From assembly GCF_024679095.1 (NCBI RefSeq), contig NW_026111760.1, forward strand, positions 1 to 64,000: 64,000 bases of DNA, written 5' to 3'. The notes under the pieces were generated by a model, which saw only the letters and a program-made list of their open reading frames with translations, made no database searches and was not told the origin of the DNA. Below, one piece after another: positions 31,087 to 44,606 of the stretch (positions are counted from its first letter, which is position 1; each line of letters begins with the position of its first letter). This stretch comes from Eriocheir sinensis. Its lineage: Eukaryota; Arthropoda; Malacostraca; Decapoda; Varunidae. The translations under genes were made by a program, and so were the position numbers.

Positions 31087-31667
31087 ATGTATATAGAAAA
31101 AAACACAAAAATAATTTAAATTTGTATGAAAATAAATTTACAAAATATACATAAAATTAGGTAAATTTGTATTGAAATGCATATACAAAATACACTTAAG
31201 ATAATGTAAATTTGAATGAAATTATATAAACAAATACACTTAAAATAACGTTAATTTGTATAAAATATATATAAAAAATACACATTAAATAATGAAAATA
31301 TGTATAAAAAAATATATACAAAACACAAATAGTATAATATAAAATTGTATCAAAATATATACACAGAATATTAATAAAATAATGTACATTTGTATGGAAA
31401 CTAAGATGCAAAATACCTATAAAATAACGCATTTTTTAAAAAATTATATATACCAAAATACACATAAAATATTTGAATTTGTATTAAAAAAAATATACAA
31501 AATGCACATACAATAAGGTAAATTTGTATTGAAACAGATATGCAAAATACATATAAAACAATATAAATTTGTATCAAAATATATTTACGAATACACATAA
31601 AATAACGTAGATTTATATAAATATATATATACAAAATACAAATAAAATTAAGTAAATACGAATAAAA

Positions 31668-31670
<3 letters not shown>
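31087..31670 (-). repeat. 45-bp satellite, minus orientation
   Basis: Counterpart of 5001-5576. Confidence 0.88.
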
Positions 31671-31754
<84 letters not shown>

Positions 31755-31767
31755 TCTTTTTTTTTTA
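31671..31767. repeat. (TA)n tract followed by T-rich run
   Basis: About 76 bp of AT dinucleotides (31671-31746), then about 20 bp almost entirely T. Block A has about 146 bp of AT and no long T-run at this place. Confidence 0.94.
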
Positions 31768-32211
31768 AACAAATTTATATCGTTTTATATGTATTTTGCA
31801 TATATATTTCAATACAGATTTACCTTATTGTATATGTATTTTGTATATTTATTTTAATACAAATTAATTTTTTCATGTGTAATTTGGTATACATATTTTT
31901 ATAAAAAATGCGTTATTTAATGGGTATTTTGCATCTTTATTTTCATACAAATTTACATTGTTTTATTAATATTCTGTGTATTTATTTTGATACGATTTTA
32001 CATTATTCTATTTGTGTTTTGTATATATTTTTTTATTCATATTTACATTATTTAATGTGTATTTTGTATATTTTAAAACAAATTTACGTTATTTTATGCG
32101 CATCTCTTTAAATATTTTGATTTAAATTTACATTATTTTATGTATTTTGTATATATATTTCAATACAAATTTAGTTTATTTTATGTATATTTTGTATATC
32201 TATTTTCATTC
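31768..32211 (+). repeat. 45-bp satellite, plus orientation
   Basis: Counterpart of 5723-6172. Confidence 0.88.
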
Positions 32212-35200
32212 GTATCAAAATAAATAAACAAAATAGCAATAAAATAATGTAAATTTGTATGAGAAAACATATACAAATACACATAAAATAACGCAAATTT
32301 CTAAAAAAATATATGTACAAAAATGCACTTAAAATAAAGTAAATTTGCATAAAAATATATATACAAAACACACATTAAATAATGTAAATGCGTACATAAA
32401 ATAACCTAAATTTGTATAAAACTATATACAAAAATACACAAAAATATTTAAAATTTGTATGAAAAGAAAGATACAACATACACATAAAATTAGGTAAATT
32501 TGCATTGAATTACATATACAAAATACACATAAAATAATGTAAATTTGAAAGAAAATATATAAACAAATACACTTAAAATAACGTAAATTTGTATAAAATA
32601 TATATGCATGATACACATTAAATAATGAAAATGTTTATAAAAATATATATACAAAAAAGAAATAGAATAACGTAAAATCCTATCAATATAAATACACAGA
32701 ATATCAATAAAATAATGTAAATTTGTATGAAAAGAAAGATGCAAAATTCCCATAAAATAGCGCATTTTTTTATAAAAATATATATAACAAAATACACATA
32801 AAATATTTAAATTTGTATTGAAATAAATGTACAAAATGCATATACAGTAAGGTAAATATGTATTGAAAGAGATATTCAAAAATACATATAAAACAAATTA
32901 AATTTGTTTCAAAATATATATACGAATACACATAAAATAACGTAGATTTCTATAGAAAAATATATAAGAAAATACACATGAAATTATGTAAATACCTATA
33001 AAAATATATATACAAAATACATATCTAGGTAAATTCGTGTCAAAATAAATAAACAAAATATCATGAAAAGAATGTGTATTTGTATGAAAATAAATAATAG
33101 ATAATAAATTTGTATGAAATATATATGCAAGATACACATTAAATAATGTAAATATGTATAAAAAAATATATACAAAAACAAATAGAATAATGTGAAATCG
33201 TATCAAAATAAATACACCGAATATTAATAAAATAATGTAAATTTGTATGAAAATAAAGATGCAAAATTCCCATCAAATAGCGCATTTCTTATAAAAATAT
33301 ATATACCAGAATACACGTAAAATATTTAAATTTGTGTTGAAATAAATATACAAAATGCACATACAATAAGGTAAACTTGTATTGAAAGAGATATGCAAAA
33401 ATACATATAAAACAATGTAAATTTCTTTCAAAATATATATACGAATACACATAAAATAACGTAGATTTCTATAAAAATATATATACAAAATACACATAAA
33501 ATTAAGTAAATACCTATAAAAATAGATATACAAAATACACATAGAATAATGTAAAATTGTTTAAAAAAAATAAACAGAATATAAATAAAATAATGTAAAT
33601 TTGTATGAAAATAAAAATGCAAAATACCCATAAAATAAAGCATATTTTTATAAAATTACATATACAAAAATACACATAGCATAATTATATTTGTATGAAA
33701 ATTAATATACAAAATCCATATACAATAAGGTAAATTTGTATTGAAAAAATATGCAGAATACACATAAAACAGTGTAAATTTATTTCAAAATCTATATACG
33801 AATACTCATAAATCAACGTAGATTTCTATAGAAATATATATACAAAATACATATCAAATGATGTAAAGACGTATAAATATATATATATATAAAATACACA
33901 TTAAGTAATGTAAATTCGCGTCAAAATAAATAAACAAAATATCAATAAAAGAATAATGTAAATTTGTATGAGAAAACATATACAAATACATATAAAATAA
34001 CGCTAATTTCTATAAAATATATGTCCAAAAATGAACGTAAAATAAAGTAGCTTTGGATAAAAATATATATACAAAACACACATTAAATAATGTAAATGCG
34101 TACGTAAAATAACCTAAATTTGTATAAAATTATATACAAAAATACACAAAAATAATTTAAATTTGTCTGAAAAGAAATATACAAAATACACATAAAATTA
34201 GGTTAATTTGTATTGAAATACATATACAAAATACACATAAAATAATGTAAATTTGCAAGAAAATATATAAACAAATACACATATAATAACGTAAATTTGT
34301 ATGAAATATATATACAAAATACACATTAAATAATGTAAATATGTATAAAAAAATATATACAAAACACAAATAGAATAATGTAAAATCGTATCAAAATATA
34401 TACACAGAATATTAATAAAATAATGTAAATTTGTATGAAAATTAAGATGCAAAATACCTGTAAAATAACTCATTTTTTATAAAATTATTGATACCAAAAT
34501 GCACATAAAATATTTGAACTTTTATTAAAATAAATATACAAAATGCACATACAATAAGGTAAATTTGTATTGAAACAGATATGCAAAATACATATAAAAT
34601 AATGTAAATTTGTTTCAAAATATATATACGAATACACATAAAATAACGTAGATTTTTATAAAAATACATATACAAAATACACATAAAATAAAGTAAATAC
34701 ATATAAAGAAATGTATACAAAATACACATAAAATAATGTAAATTCGTATAAATGTAAATAAACAATATACCAATAAAAGAATGTGTATTTTTATAAACAT
34801 AAATATACAAAATGCACATAAAATAACGTAAATTTATATAAAGCTATATACATAAAATAACGCAAACTTCTATAAAAATATATGTACAAAAATGAACATT
34901 AAATAAATTTGCATAAAAAATATATACACAAAACACACATTAGATAATGTAAATGAGTATAAAAATATGTATACAAAATACCTATGAAATAATCTAAATT
35001 CGTATCGAATTAAATTAAGAAACACCATTAAAATAATGTAATTTTGGATGAAAATATATATACAAAATACACATAAAATACCCTAAATACAAATACAAAT
35101 ATACACATAAAATAATTTAAAATTGAATGAACTAAATATACAAAATAAACAAAAAATAAGGTAAATTTGTAATGAAATATATGAAAAAATACTCATAAAA

Positions 35201-36144
35201 TAATATATATTTGTAGGAAAATATATATATACAAATACACATTAAATAATATGAATTTGTATAAAATTTGGATCAAAATATATACTTATACACACAATAA
35301 AATAACGTAATTTTTTTATGAAAATGTATATACAAAATACACATAAAATAATTTAAATACGTAGAAAAATATATATACAAAAAACACATAAAATAATGTA
35401 AATATGTATGAAAATATATAAACAAATACACATAAAATAATGTAAATTTGGATAAAATATATATATACAAAATGAACATTAAATAATGTAAATATGTATA
35501 AAAAAAATATATACAAAAAACATATAAAATAATGTTAAATCGTATCAAAATAAATAAAGAGAATATCAATAAAATAATGTAAATTTGTATGAAAATAAAG
35601 ATGCAAAATATCCATATAATAACGCATATTTGCATAAAAATATATATACAAAAATACATATAAAATAATTAAATTTGTATTAAAATAGATATACAAAATG
35701 CACGTACAATAAAGTAAATTTGTATTGAAATAGATATGCAAAATAAACATTAATAATGTAAATTTGTATCAAAATATATATACGAATACTTATAAAATAG
35801 AGTAAATTTCTATGAAAATATATATACAAAATAGATATACAAAATACACTTATAACTAGTTAAATTTGTATTTGAATACATGTATAAAAAACACATAAAA
35901 TAATGTAGATTTGTATGAAATGAAAACAAATACATTTTATATAAAACAAAATATCATGAAAAGAATGTGTATTTGTATGAAAATAGATATACAAAATACA
36001 CATAAAATAACATAAATTTGTATAAAACTATAAACAAAAATACACAAAAATAATTTAAACTTGTATGAAAATAAATATACAAAAAACATATGAAATTAGG
36101 TAAATTTGTATTGAAATACATATACAAAATACACATAAAATAAT
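32212..36144 (-). repeat. 45-bp satellite, long minus-oriented run
   Basis: Counterpart of 6173-10525. It lacks the (TA)n of 7789-7865 and has lost 411 bp relative to A (junction at about 35946). A higher-order unit begins at 34892. No gene is supported. Confidence 0.9.
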
Positions 36145-37359
36145 GGAAATTTCCAAAAATCCAAAAATACGAATTTAGATTATTTCATAGGTATTTTGTA
36201 TACATATTTTTATACTCATTTACATTATCTAATGTGGGTTTTGTATATATTTTTTTATTCAAACTAATATTATGTGCATTTTTGTACATGTATTTTTATT
36301 GAAACTTAAAACGTTATTTTATGTGTATTTTGTATGTTTTCATACAAATTTACATTATTTAATTAGTTTTTGTTTATTTATTTTGATACGAATGACTTGA
36401 TTATTTATGTATTTTGTAAATATTTTTTTTATACGTATTTACATTACTTAATGTGTATTTTGTTTATATATTTTTTTACAAATTTACGTTATTATATGTG
36501 TATTTGTTTAAAATATTTTGAAAAGAATTTGCTTTATTTTATGTTGGATTAAAATATATATATAAAAAACACATTAAATAATGTAAATGCGTACGTAAAA
36601 TAACCTAAATTTGTATAAAACTATATACAAAAATACCAAAAAATAAATTAAATTTTTCTGAAAAGAAATATACAAAATACACATAAAATTAGGATAATTT
36701 GTATTGAAATACATATACAAAATACACATAAAATAATGTAAATTTACAAGAAAATATATAAACAAATACACATATAATGTAAATTTCTATGAAATCTATA
36801 TACAAAATACACATTAAATAATGTAAATATGTATAGAAAATATATACAAAACACAAATAGAATAATGTAAAATCGTATCAAAATATTTACACAGAATATT
36901 AATAAAATAATATAAATTTGTATGAAAATTAAGATGCAAAATACCTATAAAATAACGCATTTTTTATAAAATTATTGATTCCAAAATACACATAAAATAT
37001 TTGAACTTGTATTTAAATAAATATACAAAATGCACATACAATAAGGTAAATATGTATTGAAATATATATGCAAAATACATATAAAATAATGTAAATTTGT
37101 TTCAAAATATATATACGAATACACATAAAATAACGTAGATTTCTATAAAAATACATATACAAAATACACATAAAATTAAGTAAATACGTATAAAAAAATG
37201 TATACAAAATACACATAAAATAATGTAAATTCGTATAAATGTAAATAAACAATATACCAATAAAAGAATGTGTATTTGTATAAATATAAATATACAAAAT
37301 GCACATAAAATAACGTTAATTTATATAAAACTATATACATAAAATAATGCAAATTTCTA
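34892..37359 (-). repeat. Shortened higher-order unit (about 2.47 kb), block B
   Basis: Counterpart of 8856-11735 without the 411-bp segment. It contains GGAAATTTCC at 36145-36154 and the plus island 36155-36548. Together with the retrotransposon it forms the 5.58-kb unit that is duplicated next door. Confidence 0.87.
36155..36548 (+). repeat. Inverted island of the higher-order unit
   Basis: Plus-oriented monomers homologous to 10536-10925. Confidence 0.85.
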
Positions 37360-37484
37360 TTTTTTTTTTTTTTCTCACAGCAAAGGAGACAGCTCAAGGG
37401 CACAAAAAAGTAAACATTAATAAAAAAAAAAGCCCGCTACTCGCTGCTCCTAAAAAGAATCCAAAGAGGTGGCCGAAAGATAAG
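37360..37484 (-). other. 3' UTR and poly(A) of retrotransposon copy 2
   Basis: Contains an A-rich stretch at 37408-37436 (GTAAACATTAATAAAA then more A) that copy 1 lacks and copy 3 has. The poly(T) is 37360-37373. Confidence 0.83.
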
Positions 37485-39012
37485 TCAGTTTCGGGAGGAG
37501 AGGTGTCCTGATACCCTCCTTTTGAAAGAGTTCAAGTCGTAGGCAGGAGGAAATACAGATGAAGGAAGATTGTTCCAGAGTTTACCAGCGTGAGGTAGGT
37601 ATGAGGAGGAGAGCTGATGAGACGAAGAGCCTTTGCCTCCACTCTGTCCAGAAGAGCTGTGTGAGTGGAGCCCCCCCACACATGAGATGCATACTCCATA
37701 CGAGGGCGGACAAGGCCCCTGTATATGGACAGCAACTGTGCAGGGGAGAAGAACTGGCGGAGACGGTACAGAACGCCCAGCCTCGAGGAAGCTGATTTAG
37801 TAAGAGATGATATATGAAGTTTCCAGTTGAGATTTTGAGTTAAGGATAGACCGAGGATGTTTAGTGTTGAGGAAGGTGATAGCTGGGTGTTGTCAAAGAA
37901 TAGGGGATAGTTGTTTGGAAGATTGTGTCGAGTGGATAGGTGGAGAAACTGTGTTTTGAGGCGTTGAAGGACACCAGGTTCTTCTTGCCCCAATCGGAAA
38001 TAATAGTAAGGGCTGAGGCTAAGCGTTCTGCAGCCTCCAGCCTTGAGTCGTTAAGTTCCTGAAGGGTGGGTCTTCTATTAAAAGAAGTTGAATAATGCAG
38101 AGTGGAATCATCGGCGTAGGAATGGATAGGACAGTTCGTTTTGGAAAGAAGATCATCAATGAACAACAGACAAAGAGTGGGAGATCGGACAGAACCCTGT
38201 GGGACACACGTGTCGATAGATTTAGGAGAACATTGACCGTGTACCACAGCAGATATAAAACGGACGGAAAGGAAACTGGAGATAAAAGTACAGAGAAGGA
38301 TAGAAACCGTAGGAGGGTAGTTTAGAAAGCAAGATTTGTGCCAGACCCTATCAAAAGCCTTTGATATGTCCAGCGCAATAGCAAAAGTTTCACCGAAACG
38401 GCTGAGAGAGGATGACCAAGAGTCAGTTAAGAAGGCTAGGAGATCACCAGTAGAACGCCCCTTGCGGAACCCATACTGGCGATCAGATAGAAGGTCAGAA
38501 GTGGAAAGGTGCTTTTGAATCTTACGGTTAAGGATTGATTCAAAAGCTTTAGATAGACAAGAAAGTAAAGCAATAGGACGGTAGTTTGAGGGATTGGAGC
38601 GGTCACCCTTCTTAGGTACAGGCTGTGTGAAGGCATACTTCCAGCAAGAAGGAAAGGTAGATGTTGACAGGCAGAGGCGAAAGAGTTTGACCAGGCAGGG
38701 TGACAGCACGGAGGCACAGTTTTTAAGGACAATAGGAGGCACTCCATCAGGTCCATAAGCCTTCTGAGGATTGAGGCCAGAGAGGGCATAGAAAACATCA
38801 TTTTGAAGAATCTTTATAACAGGCATAAAGGAGTCAGAGGGGGGATGAGTAGGAGGAATATGCCCAGAATCGTCCAGAGTGGAGTTTTTAGAAAAAGTTT
38901 GAGAGAAGAGTTCAGCCTTAGAGATAGATGAGACGGCAGTGTTGCCGTCAGGACTGAGGAGTGGAGGGAAAGATGAAGAAGTGAAGTTGGAGGAGATGTT
39001 TTTGGCTAGATG
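37485..39012 (-). pseudogene. Reverse transcriptase domain, retrotransposon copy 2 (broken)
   Basis: The main frame runs from 38826 to 37861 (321 codons). It shows NYRPIALLS, GFRKGRSTGDLL, motif A ALDISKAFD and YADD. Between motif A and motif B a one-base loss near 38330 is compensated further on, leaving an out-of-frame segment of about 14 residues after RVWHKS. Motif B follows as CVPQGSVRSPT, preceded by altered text. A one-base homopolymer loss near 37953 shifts the frame at FNASK, and the thumb-like region continues at 37993-37532. After the shared deletion, the C-terminal piece with PHAGKLWNNL ends at 37485. The linker up to 39012 is open and in frame with the endonuclease apart from the shared TAG. 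The gene is dead unless some changes are assembly errors. Confidence 0.9.
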
Positions 39013-40221
39013 CTAGAAGTCACGGGAAGAGTTAGAGAAAGCAAGGTTTTGACATTTTCTATTAATGAAAGAATTTTTGGTTAGTCGGAGAATAGATTTG
39101 GCACGATTTCGGGCAGAAATGTAAAGTTCATAATTAGCATTAGTTTGAAGGCTCTGGTATCTTTTGTGAGCTACCTCTCTATCATTGACAGCACGAGAAC
39201 AAGCGTGATTAAACCAAGGCTTTTTAGCGTGAGGAGAAGCGAAAGAACGAGGAATGTATGCCTCCATTCCAGAGACAATCACCTCTGTGATGCGCTGAGC
39301 ACACACAGAGGGGTCTCTATCCTGGAAGCAATAATCATTCCACGGGAAATCGGAAAAGTACATCCTCAGGTCGTCCCACCGAGCTGAAGCAAAATGCCAG
39401 AAGCATCGCCTCTTCGGTGGGTCCAGAGGATGTACTGGAGCGATAGGACAGGCTGCAGAAATAAGATTGTGATCGGAGGAGCCCAACGGAGAGAACAGTT
39501 TGACAGAATAAGCAGAAGGGTTTGAGGTAAGGAAGAGGTCTAGAATGTTGGGTCGATCTCCAAGACGGTCAGGAATACGTGTAGGGTGCTGGACCAACTG
39601 CTCTAGGTCGTTGAGGATAGCAAAGTTGTAGGCTTGTTCACCAGGATGGTCAGTGAAAGAGGATGAAAGCCAAAGCTGGTGGTGAACATTGAAATCTCCT
39701 AGGATGGAGATTTCAGCGAAGGGAGAGTGGGTCAAGATGTGCTCCACTTTAGAATTCAAATAGTCAAAGAATTTTACATAGTTGGTAGAGTTAGGTGAGA
39801 GATAAACAGCACAGATGTATTTAGTAATAGAATGACAGTGAAGTCTTAACCAGATGGTGGAAAATTCAGAAGAGTCAAGGTCGTGGGCACGAGAGCAAGT
39901 GATGTCGTTGCGCACGTAGGCGCAACATCCAGCTTTGGATTGAAATTTAGGATAGAGATAGTAGGAGGAACAGAGAGATTGCTGTCAGTAGCCTCAGAAA
40001 CCTGTGTTTCGGTAAGGAAGAGAAGGTGAGGTTTAGAGGAGGAGAGATGATGTTCCACAGAATGAAAATTAGAGCGAAGACCGCGAATGTTGCAGAAATT
40101 GAGAAGAAAGAGGTTCGAGGAGTTATCAAGACACCTCTCGGGTCGGCAGCCAGAAGGAGTCCTCCTGGGGAATTTGTGGTCCCCCAGGCAGGGACTCTGA
40201 GGCATTGCTTAATTTAGCCAT
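39013..40221 (-). pseudogene. AP-endonuclease domain, retrotransposon copy 2 (broken)
   Basis: The ATG is at 40221-40219 (MAKLSNAS), in a different frame from the domain. The first part (40205 to about 39985) carries CNIRG and LTETQ. A frameshift in the AG-rich stretch near 39965-39985 then separates it from the second part (to 39013), which carries GDFN and SSDHN. The second part ends in NSSRDF and the shared TAG at 39013-39015. All catalytic motifs are present but split over frames. Its [11 protein letters not shown] contrasts with [11 protein letters not shown] in copy 1; copies 2 and 3 share the Cys form. Confidence 0.9.
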
Positions 40222-40465
40222 TTTGAATTTTGAATTTTGGAAAAAGTTGTATATGTTATGTGAATGTAGTGTGGGGTGGATAAAGAGAGGATCTGTCTTT
40301 AGAGAGCATGCTGAACTACTCTCCGGTGTTGGTGAGACAATAGGGAAACGGTTAGTGAGGACATGGGAAGGGTCTTTGGAGGGCTTCAGCTCCCTTCTCA
40401 CCTCCCATATATACCTCACCGGGAGTGGCTTGCGCCCGTTCGGTAGGTGTCTTCCTACCTACTCC
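40222..40465 (-). other. 5' leader of retrotransposon copy 2
   Basis: Same start base and sequence as copy 1 with scattered substitutions. No ORF1 is visible. Confidence 0.72.
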
Positions 40466-42947
40466 ATATGTACAAAAATGAACATTAAATAAATTTGCAT
40501 AAAAATATATATACAAAACAAACATTAGATAATGTAAATGAGTATAAAAATATGTATACAAAATACCTATGAAATAGTATAAATTCGTATCGAATTAAAT
40601 TAAGAAATACCAATAAAATAATGTAATTTTGGATGAAAAGATATATACAAAATACACATAAAATAACCTAAATACAAATACAAATATACACATAAAATAA
40701 TTTAAAATTGAATGAAATAAATATACAAAATAAACATAAAATAAGGTAAATTTGTAATGAAATATATGAAAAAATACTCATAAAATAATATATATTTGTA
40801 GGAAAATATATATATACAAATACACATTAAATAATATGAATTTGTATAAAATTTGGATCAAAATATATACTTATACACACAATAAAATAACGTAATTTTT
40901 TTATGAAAATGTATATACAAAATACACATAAAATAATTTAAATACGTAGAAAAATATATATACAAAAAACACATAAAATAATGTAAATATGTATGAAAAT
41001 ATATAAACAAATACACATAAAATAATGTAAATTTGGATAAAATATATATATATACAAAATGAACATTAAATAATGTAAATATGTATAAAAAAAATATATA
41101 CAAAAAACATATAAAATAATGTTAAATCGTATCAAAATAAATAAAGAGAATATCAATAAAATAATGTAAATTTGTATGAAAATAAAGATGCAAAATATCC
41201 ATATAATAACGCATATTTGCATAAAAATATATATACAAAAATACATATAAAATAATTAAATTTGTATTAAAATAAATATACAAAATGCACGTACAATAAA
41301 GTAAATTTGTATTGAAATAGATATGCAAAATAAACATTAATAATGTAAATTTGTATCAAAATATATATACGAATACTTATAAAATAGAGTAAATTTCTAT
41401 GAAAATATATATACAAAATAGATATACAAAATACACTTATAACTAGTTAAATTTGTATTTGAATACATGTATAAAAAACACATAAAATAATGTAGATTTG
41501 TATGAAATGAAAACAAATACATTTTATATAAAACAAAATATCATGAAAAGAATGTGTATTTGTATGAAAATAGATATACAAAATACACATAAAATAACAT
41601 AAATTTGTATAAAACTATAAACAAAAATACACAAAAATAATTTAAACTTGTATGAAAATAAATATACAAAAAACATATGAAATTAGGTAAATTTGTATTG
41701 AAATACATATACAAAATACACATAAAATAATGGAAATTTCCAAAAATCCAAAAATACGAATTTAGATTATTTCATAGGTATTTTGTATACATATTTTTAT
41801 ACTCATTTACATTATCTAATGTGGGTTTTGTATATATTTTTTTATTCAAACTAATATTATGTGCATTTTTGTACATGTATTTTTATTGAAACTTAAAACG
41901 TTATTTTATGTGTATTTTGTATGTTTTCTCATACAAATTTACATTATTTAATTAGTTTTTTGTTTATTTATTTTGATACGAATGACTTGATTATTTATGT
42001 ATTTTGTAAATATTTTTTATACGTATTTACATTACTTAATGTGTGTTTTGTTTATATATTTTTTTACAAGTTTACGTTATTATATGTGTATTTGTTAAAA
42101 ATATTTTGAAACGAATTTACTTTATTTTATGTTGGATAAAAATATATATACAAAACACACATTAAATAATGTAAATGCGTACGTAAAATAACCTAAATTT
42201 GTATAAATCTATATACAAAAATACCAAAAAATAAATTAAATTTGTCTGAAAAGAAATATACAAAATACACATAAAATTAGGATAATTTGTATTGAAATAC
42301 ATATACAAAATACACATAAAATAATGTAAATTTACAAGAAAATATATAAACAAATACACATATAATGTAAATTTCTATGAAATCTATATACAAAATACAC
42401 ATTAAATAATGTAAATATGTATAAAAAATATATACAAAACACAAATAGAATAATGTAAAATCGTATCAAAATATTTACACAGAATATTAATAAAATAATG
42501 TAAATTTGTATGAAAATTAAGATGCAAAATACCTATAAAATAACGCATTTTTTTTTAAATTATTGATTCCAAAATACACATAAAATATTTGAACTTGTAT
42601 TTAAATAAATATACAAAATGCACATACAATAAGGTAAATATGTATTGAAATATATATGCAAAATACATATAAAATAATGTAAATTTGTTTCAAAATATAT
42701 ATACGAATACACATAAAATAACGTAGATTTCTATAAAAATACATATACAAAATACACATAAAATTAAGTAAATACGTATAAAAAAATGTATACAAAATAC
42801 ACATAAAATAATGTAAATTCGTATAAATGTAAATAAACAATATACCAATAAAAGAATGTGTATTTGTATAAATATAAATATACAAAATGCACATAAAATA
42901 ACGTTAATTTATATAAAACTATATACATAAAATAATGCAAATTTCTA
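40466..42947 (-). repeat. Second shortened higher-order unit, block B
   Basis: The first 270-310 bp match the sequence after copy 1 (15034 onward). From about 40770 on it matches 35190 onward. This chimera marks an unequal exchange. The unit also lacks the 411-bp segment and contains GGAAATTTCC at 41732-41741 and the plus island 41742-42133. Confidence 0.88.
41742..42133 (+). repeat. Inverted island of the higher-order unit
   Basis: Plus-oriented monomers homologous to 36155-36548. Confidence 0.85.
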
Positions 42948-43072
42948 TTTTTTTTTTTTTTTCTCAGCAAAGGAGACAGCTCAAGGGCACAAAAAAGTAA
43001 ACATTAATAAAAAAAAAAAGCCCGCTACTCGCTGCTCCTAAAAAGAATCCAAAGAGGTGGCCGAAAGATAAG
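42948..43072 (-). other. 3' UTR and poly(A) of retrotransposon copy 3
   Basis: As in copy 2, including the additional A-rich stretch. Two bases are lost next to the poly(T) (CTCAGC here, CTCACAGC in the others). Confidence 0.83.
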
Positions 43073-44606
43073 TCAGTTTCGGGAGGAGAGGTGTCCTGAT
43101 ACCCTCCTTTTGAAAGAGTTCAAGTCGTAGGCAGGAGGAAATACAGATGAAGGAAGATTGTTCCAGAGTTTACCAGCGTGAGGTAGGTATGAGGAGGAGA
43201 GCTGATGAGACGAAGAGCCTTTGCCTCCACTCTGTCCAGAAGAGCTGTGTGAGTGGAGCCCCCCCACACATGAGATGCATACTCCATACGAGGGCGGACA
43301 AGGCCCCTGTATATGGACAGCAACTGTGCAGGGGAGAAGAACTGGCGGAGACGGTACAGAACGCCCAGCCTCGAGGAAGCTGATTTAGTAAGAGATGATA
43401 TATGAAGTTTCCAGTTGAGATTTTGAGTTAAGGATAGACCGAGGATGTTTAGTGTTGAGGAAGGTGATAGCTGGGTGTTGTCAAAGAATAGGGGATAGTT
43501 GTTTGGAAGATTGTGTCGAGTGGATAGGTGGAGAAACTGTGTTTTTGAGGCGTTGAAGGACACCAGGTTCTTCTTGCCCCAATCGGAAATAATAGTAAGG
43601 GCTGAGGCTAAGCTTTCTGCAGCCTCCAGCCTTGAGTCGTTAAGTTCCTGAAGGGTGGGTCTTCTATTAAAAGAAGTTGAATAATGCAGAGTGGAATCAT
43701 CGGCGTAGGAATGGATAGGACAGTTCGTTTTGGAAAGAAGATCATCAATGAACAACAGAAAATGAGTGGGAGATAGGACAGAACCCTGTGGGACACCACT
43801 GTTAATAGATTTAGGGGAAGAACAGTGACCGTCTACCACGGCAGAAATAGAACGGTCAGAAAGGAAACTGGAGATAAAGGTACAGAGAGAAGGATAGAAA
43901 CCGTAGGAGGGTAGTTTAGAAAGCAAAGATTTGTGCCAGACCCTATCAAAAGCCTTTGATATGTCCAGCGCAATAGCAAAAGTTTCACCGAAACGGCTAA
44001 GAGAGGATGACCAAGAGTCAGTTAAGAAGGCTAGGAGATCACCAGTAGAACGCCCCTTGCGGAACCCATACTGGCGATCAGATAGAAGGTCAGAAGTGGA
44101 AAGGTGCTTTTGAATCTTACGGTTAAGGATTGATTCAAAAGCTTTAGATAGACAAGAAAGTAAAGCAATAGGACGGTAGTTTGAGGGATTGGAGCGGTCA
44201 CCCTTCTTAGGTACAGGCTGTGTGAAGGCATACTTCCAGCAAGAAGGAAAGGTAGATGTTGACAGGCAGAGGCGAAAGAGTTTGACCAGGCAGGGTGACA
44301 GCACGGAGGCACAGTGTTTAAGGACAATAGGAGGCACTCCATCAGGTCCATAAGCCTTCTGAGGATTGAGGCCAGAGAGGGCATAGAAAACATCATTTTG
44401 AAGAATCTTTATAACAGGCATAAAGGAGTCAGAGGGGGGATGAGTAGGAGGAATATGCCCAGAATCGTCCAGAGTGGAGTTTTTAGAAAAAGTTTGAGAG
44501 AAGAGTTCAGCCTTAGAGATAGATGAGACGGCAGTGTTGCCGTCAGGACTGGGCGTGGAGGGAAAGATGAAGAAGTGAAGTTGGAGGAGATGTTTTTGGC
44601 TAGATG
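43073..44606 (-). pseudogene. Reverse transcriptase domain, retrotransposon copy 3 (broken)
   Basis: The longest clean RT frame among the B copies (44421 to 43120, 433 codons). NYRPIALLS lies near 81, GFRKGRSTGDLL near 119, motif A Asp153 in ALDISKAFD, motif B SGVPQGSVLSPTHFLLF near 208-224, and YADD Asp241-Asp242. Motif B is closest to the expected wording, with one probable Leu-to-His change after SPT. After LISSPPHT the shared deletion leads into an out-of-frame tail. The true C-terminal residues (PHAGKLWNNL) read in another frame and end at 43073. It is in frame with the endonuclease region apart from the shared TAG at 44607-44609. Confidence 0.92.

Larger units (their letters stand above)
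37360..40465 (-). mobile_element. Non-LTR (Jockey-like) retrotransposon, copy 2
   Basis: Same element, same satellite position and same 5' end as copy 1, about 3.1 kb long. The poly(A) appears as fourteen T at 37360-37373. Relative to copy 1, about 213 bp near the 3' end of the RT region are replaced by 6 bp (junction 37591-37601). Copy 3 shares this change. The stop between endonuclease and RT is identical to copy 1. The flanking satellite also matches copy 1's flanks, so this is a duplicate of the same insertion. Confidence 0.93.
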
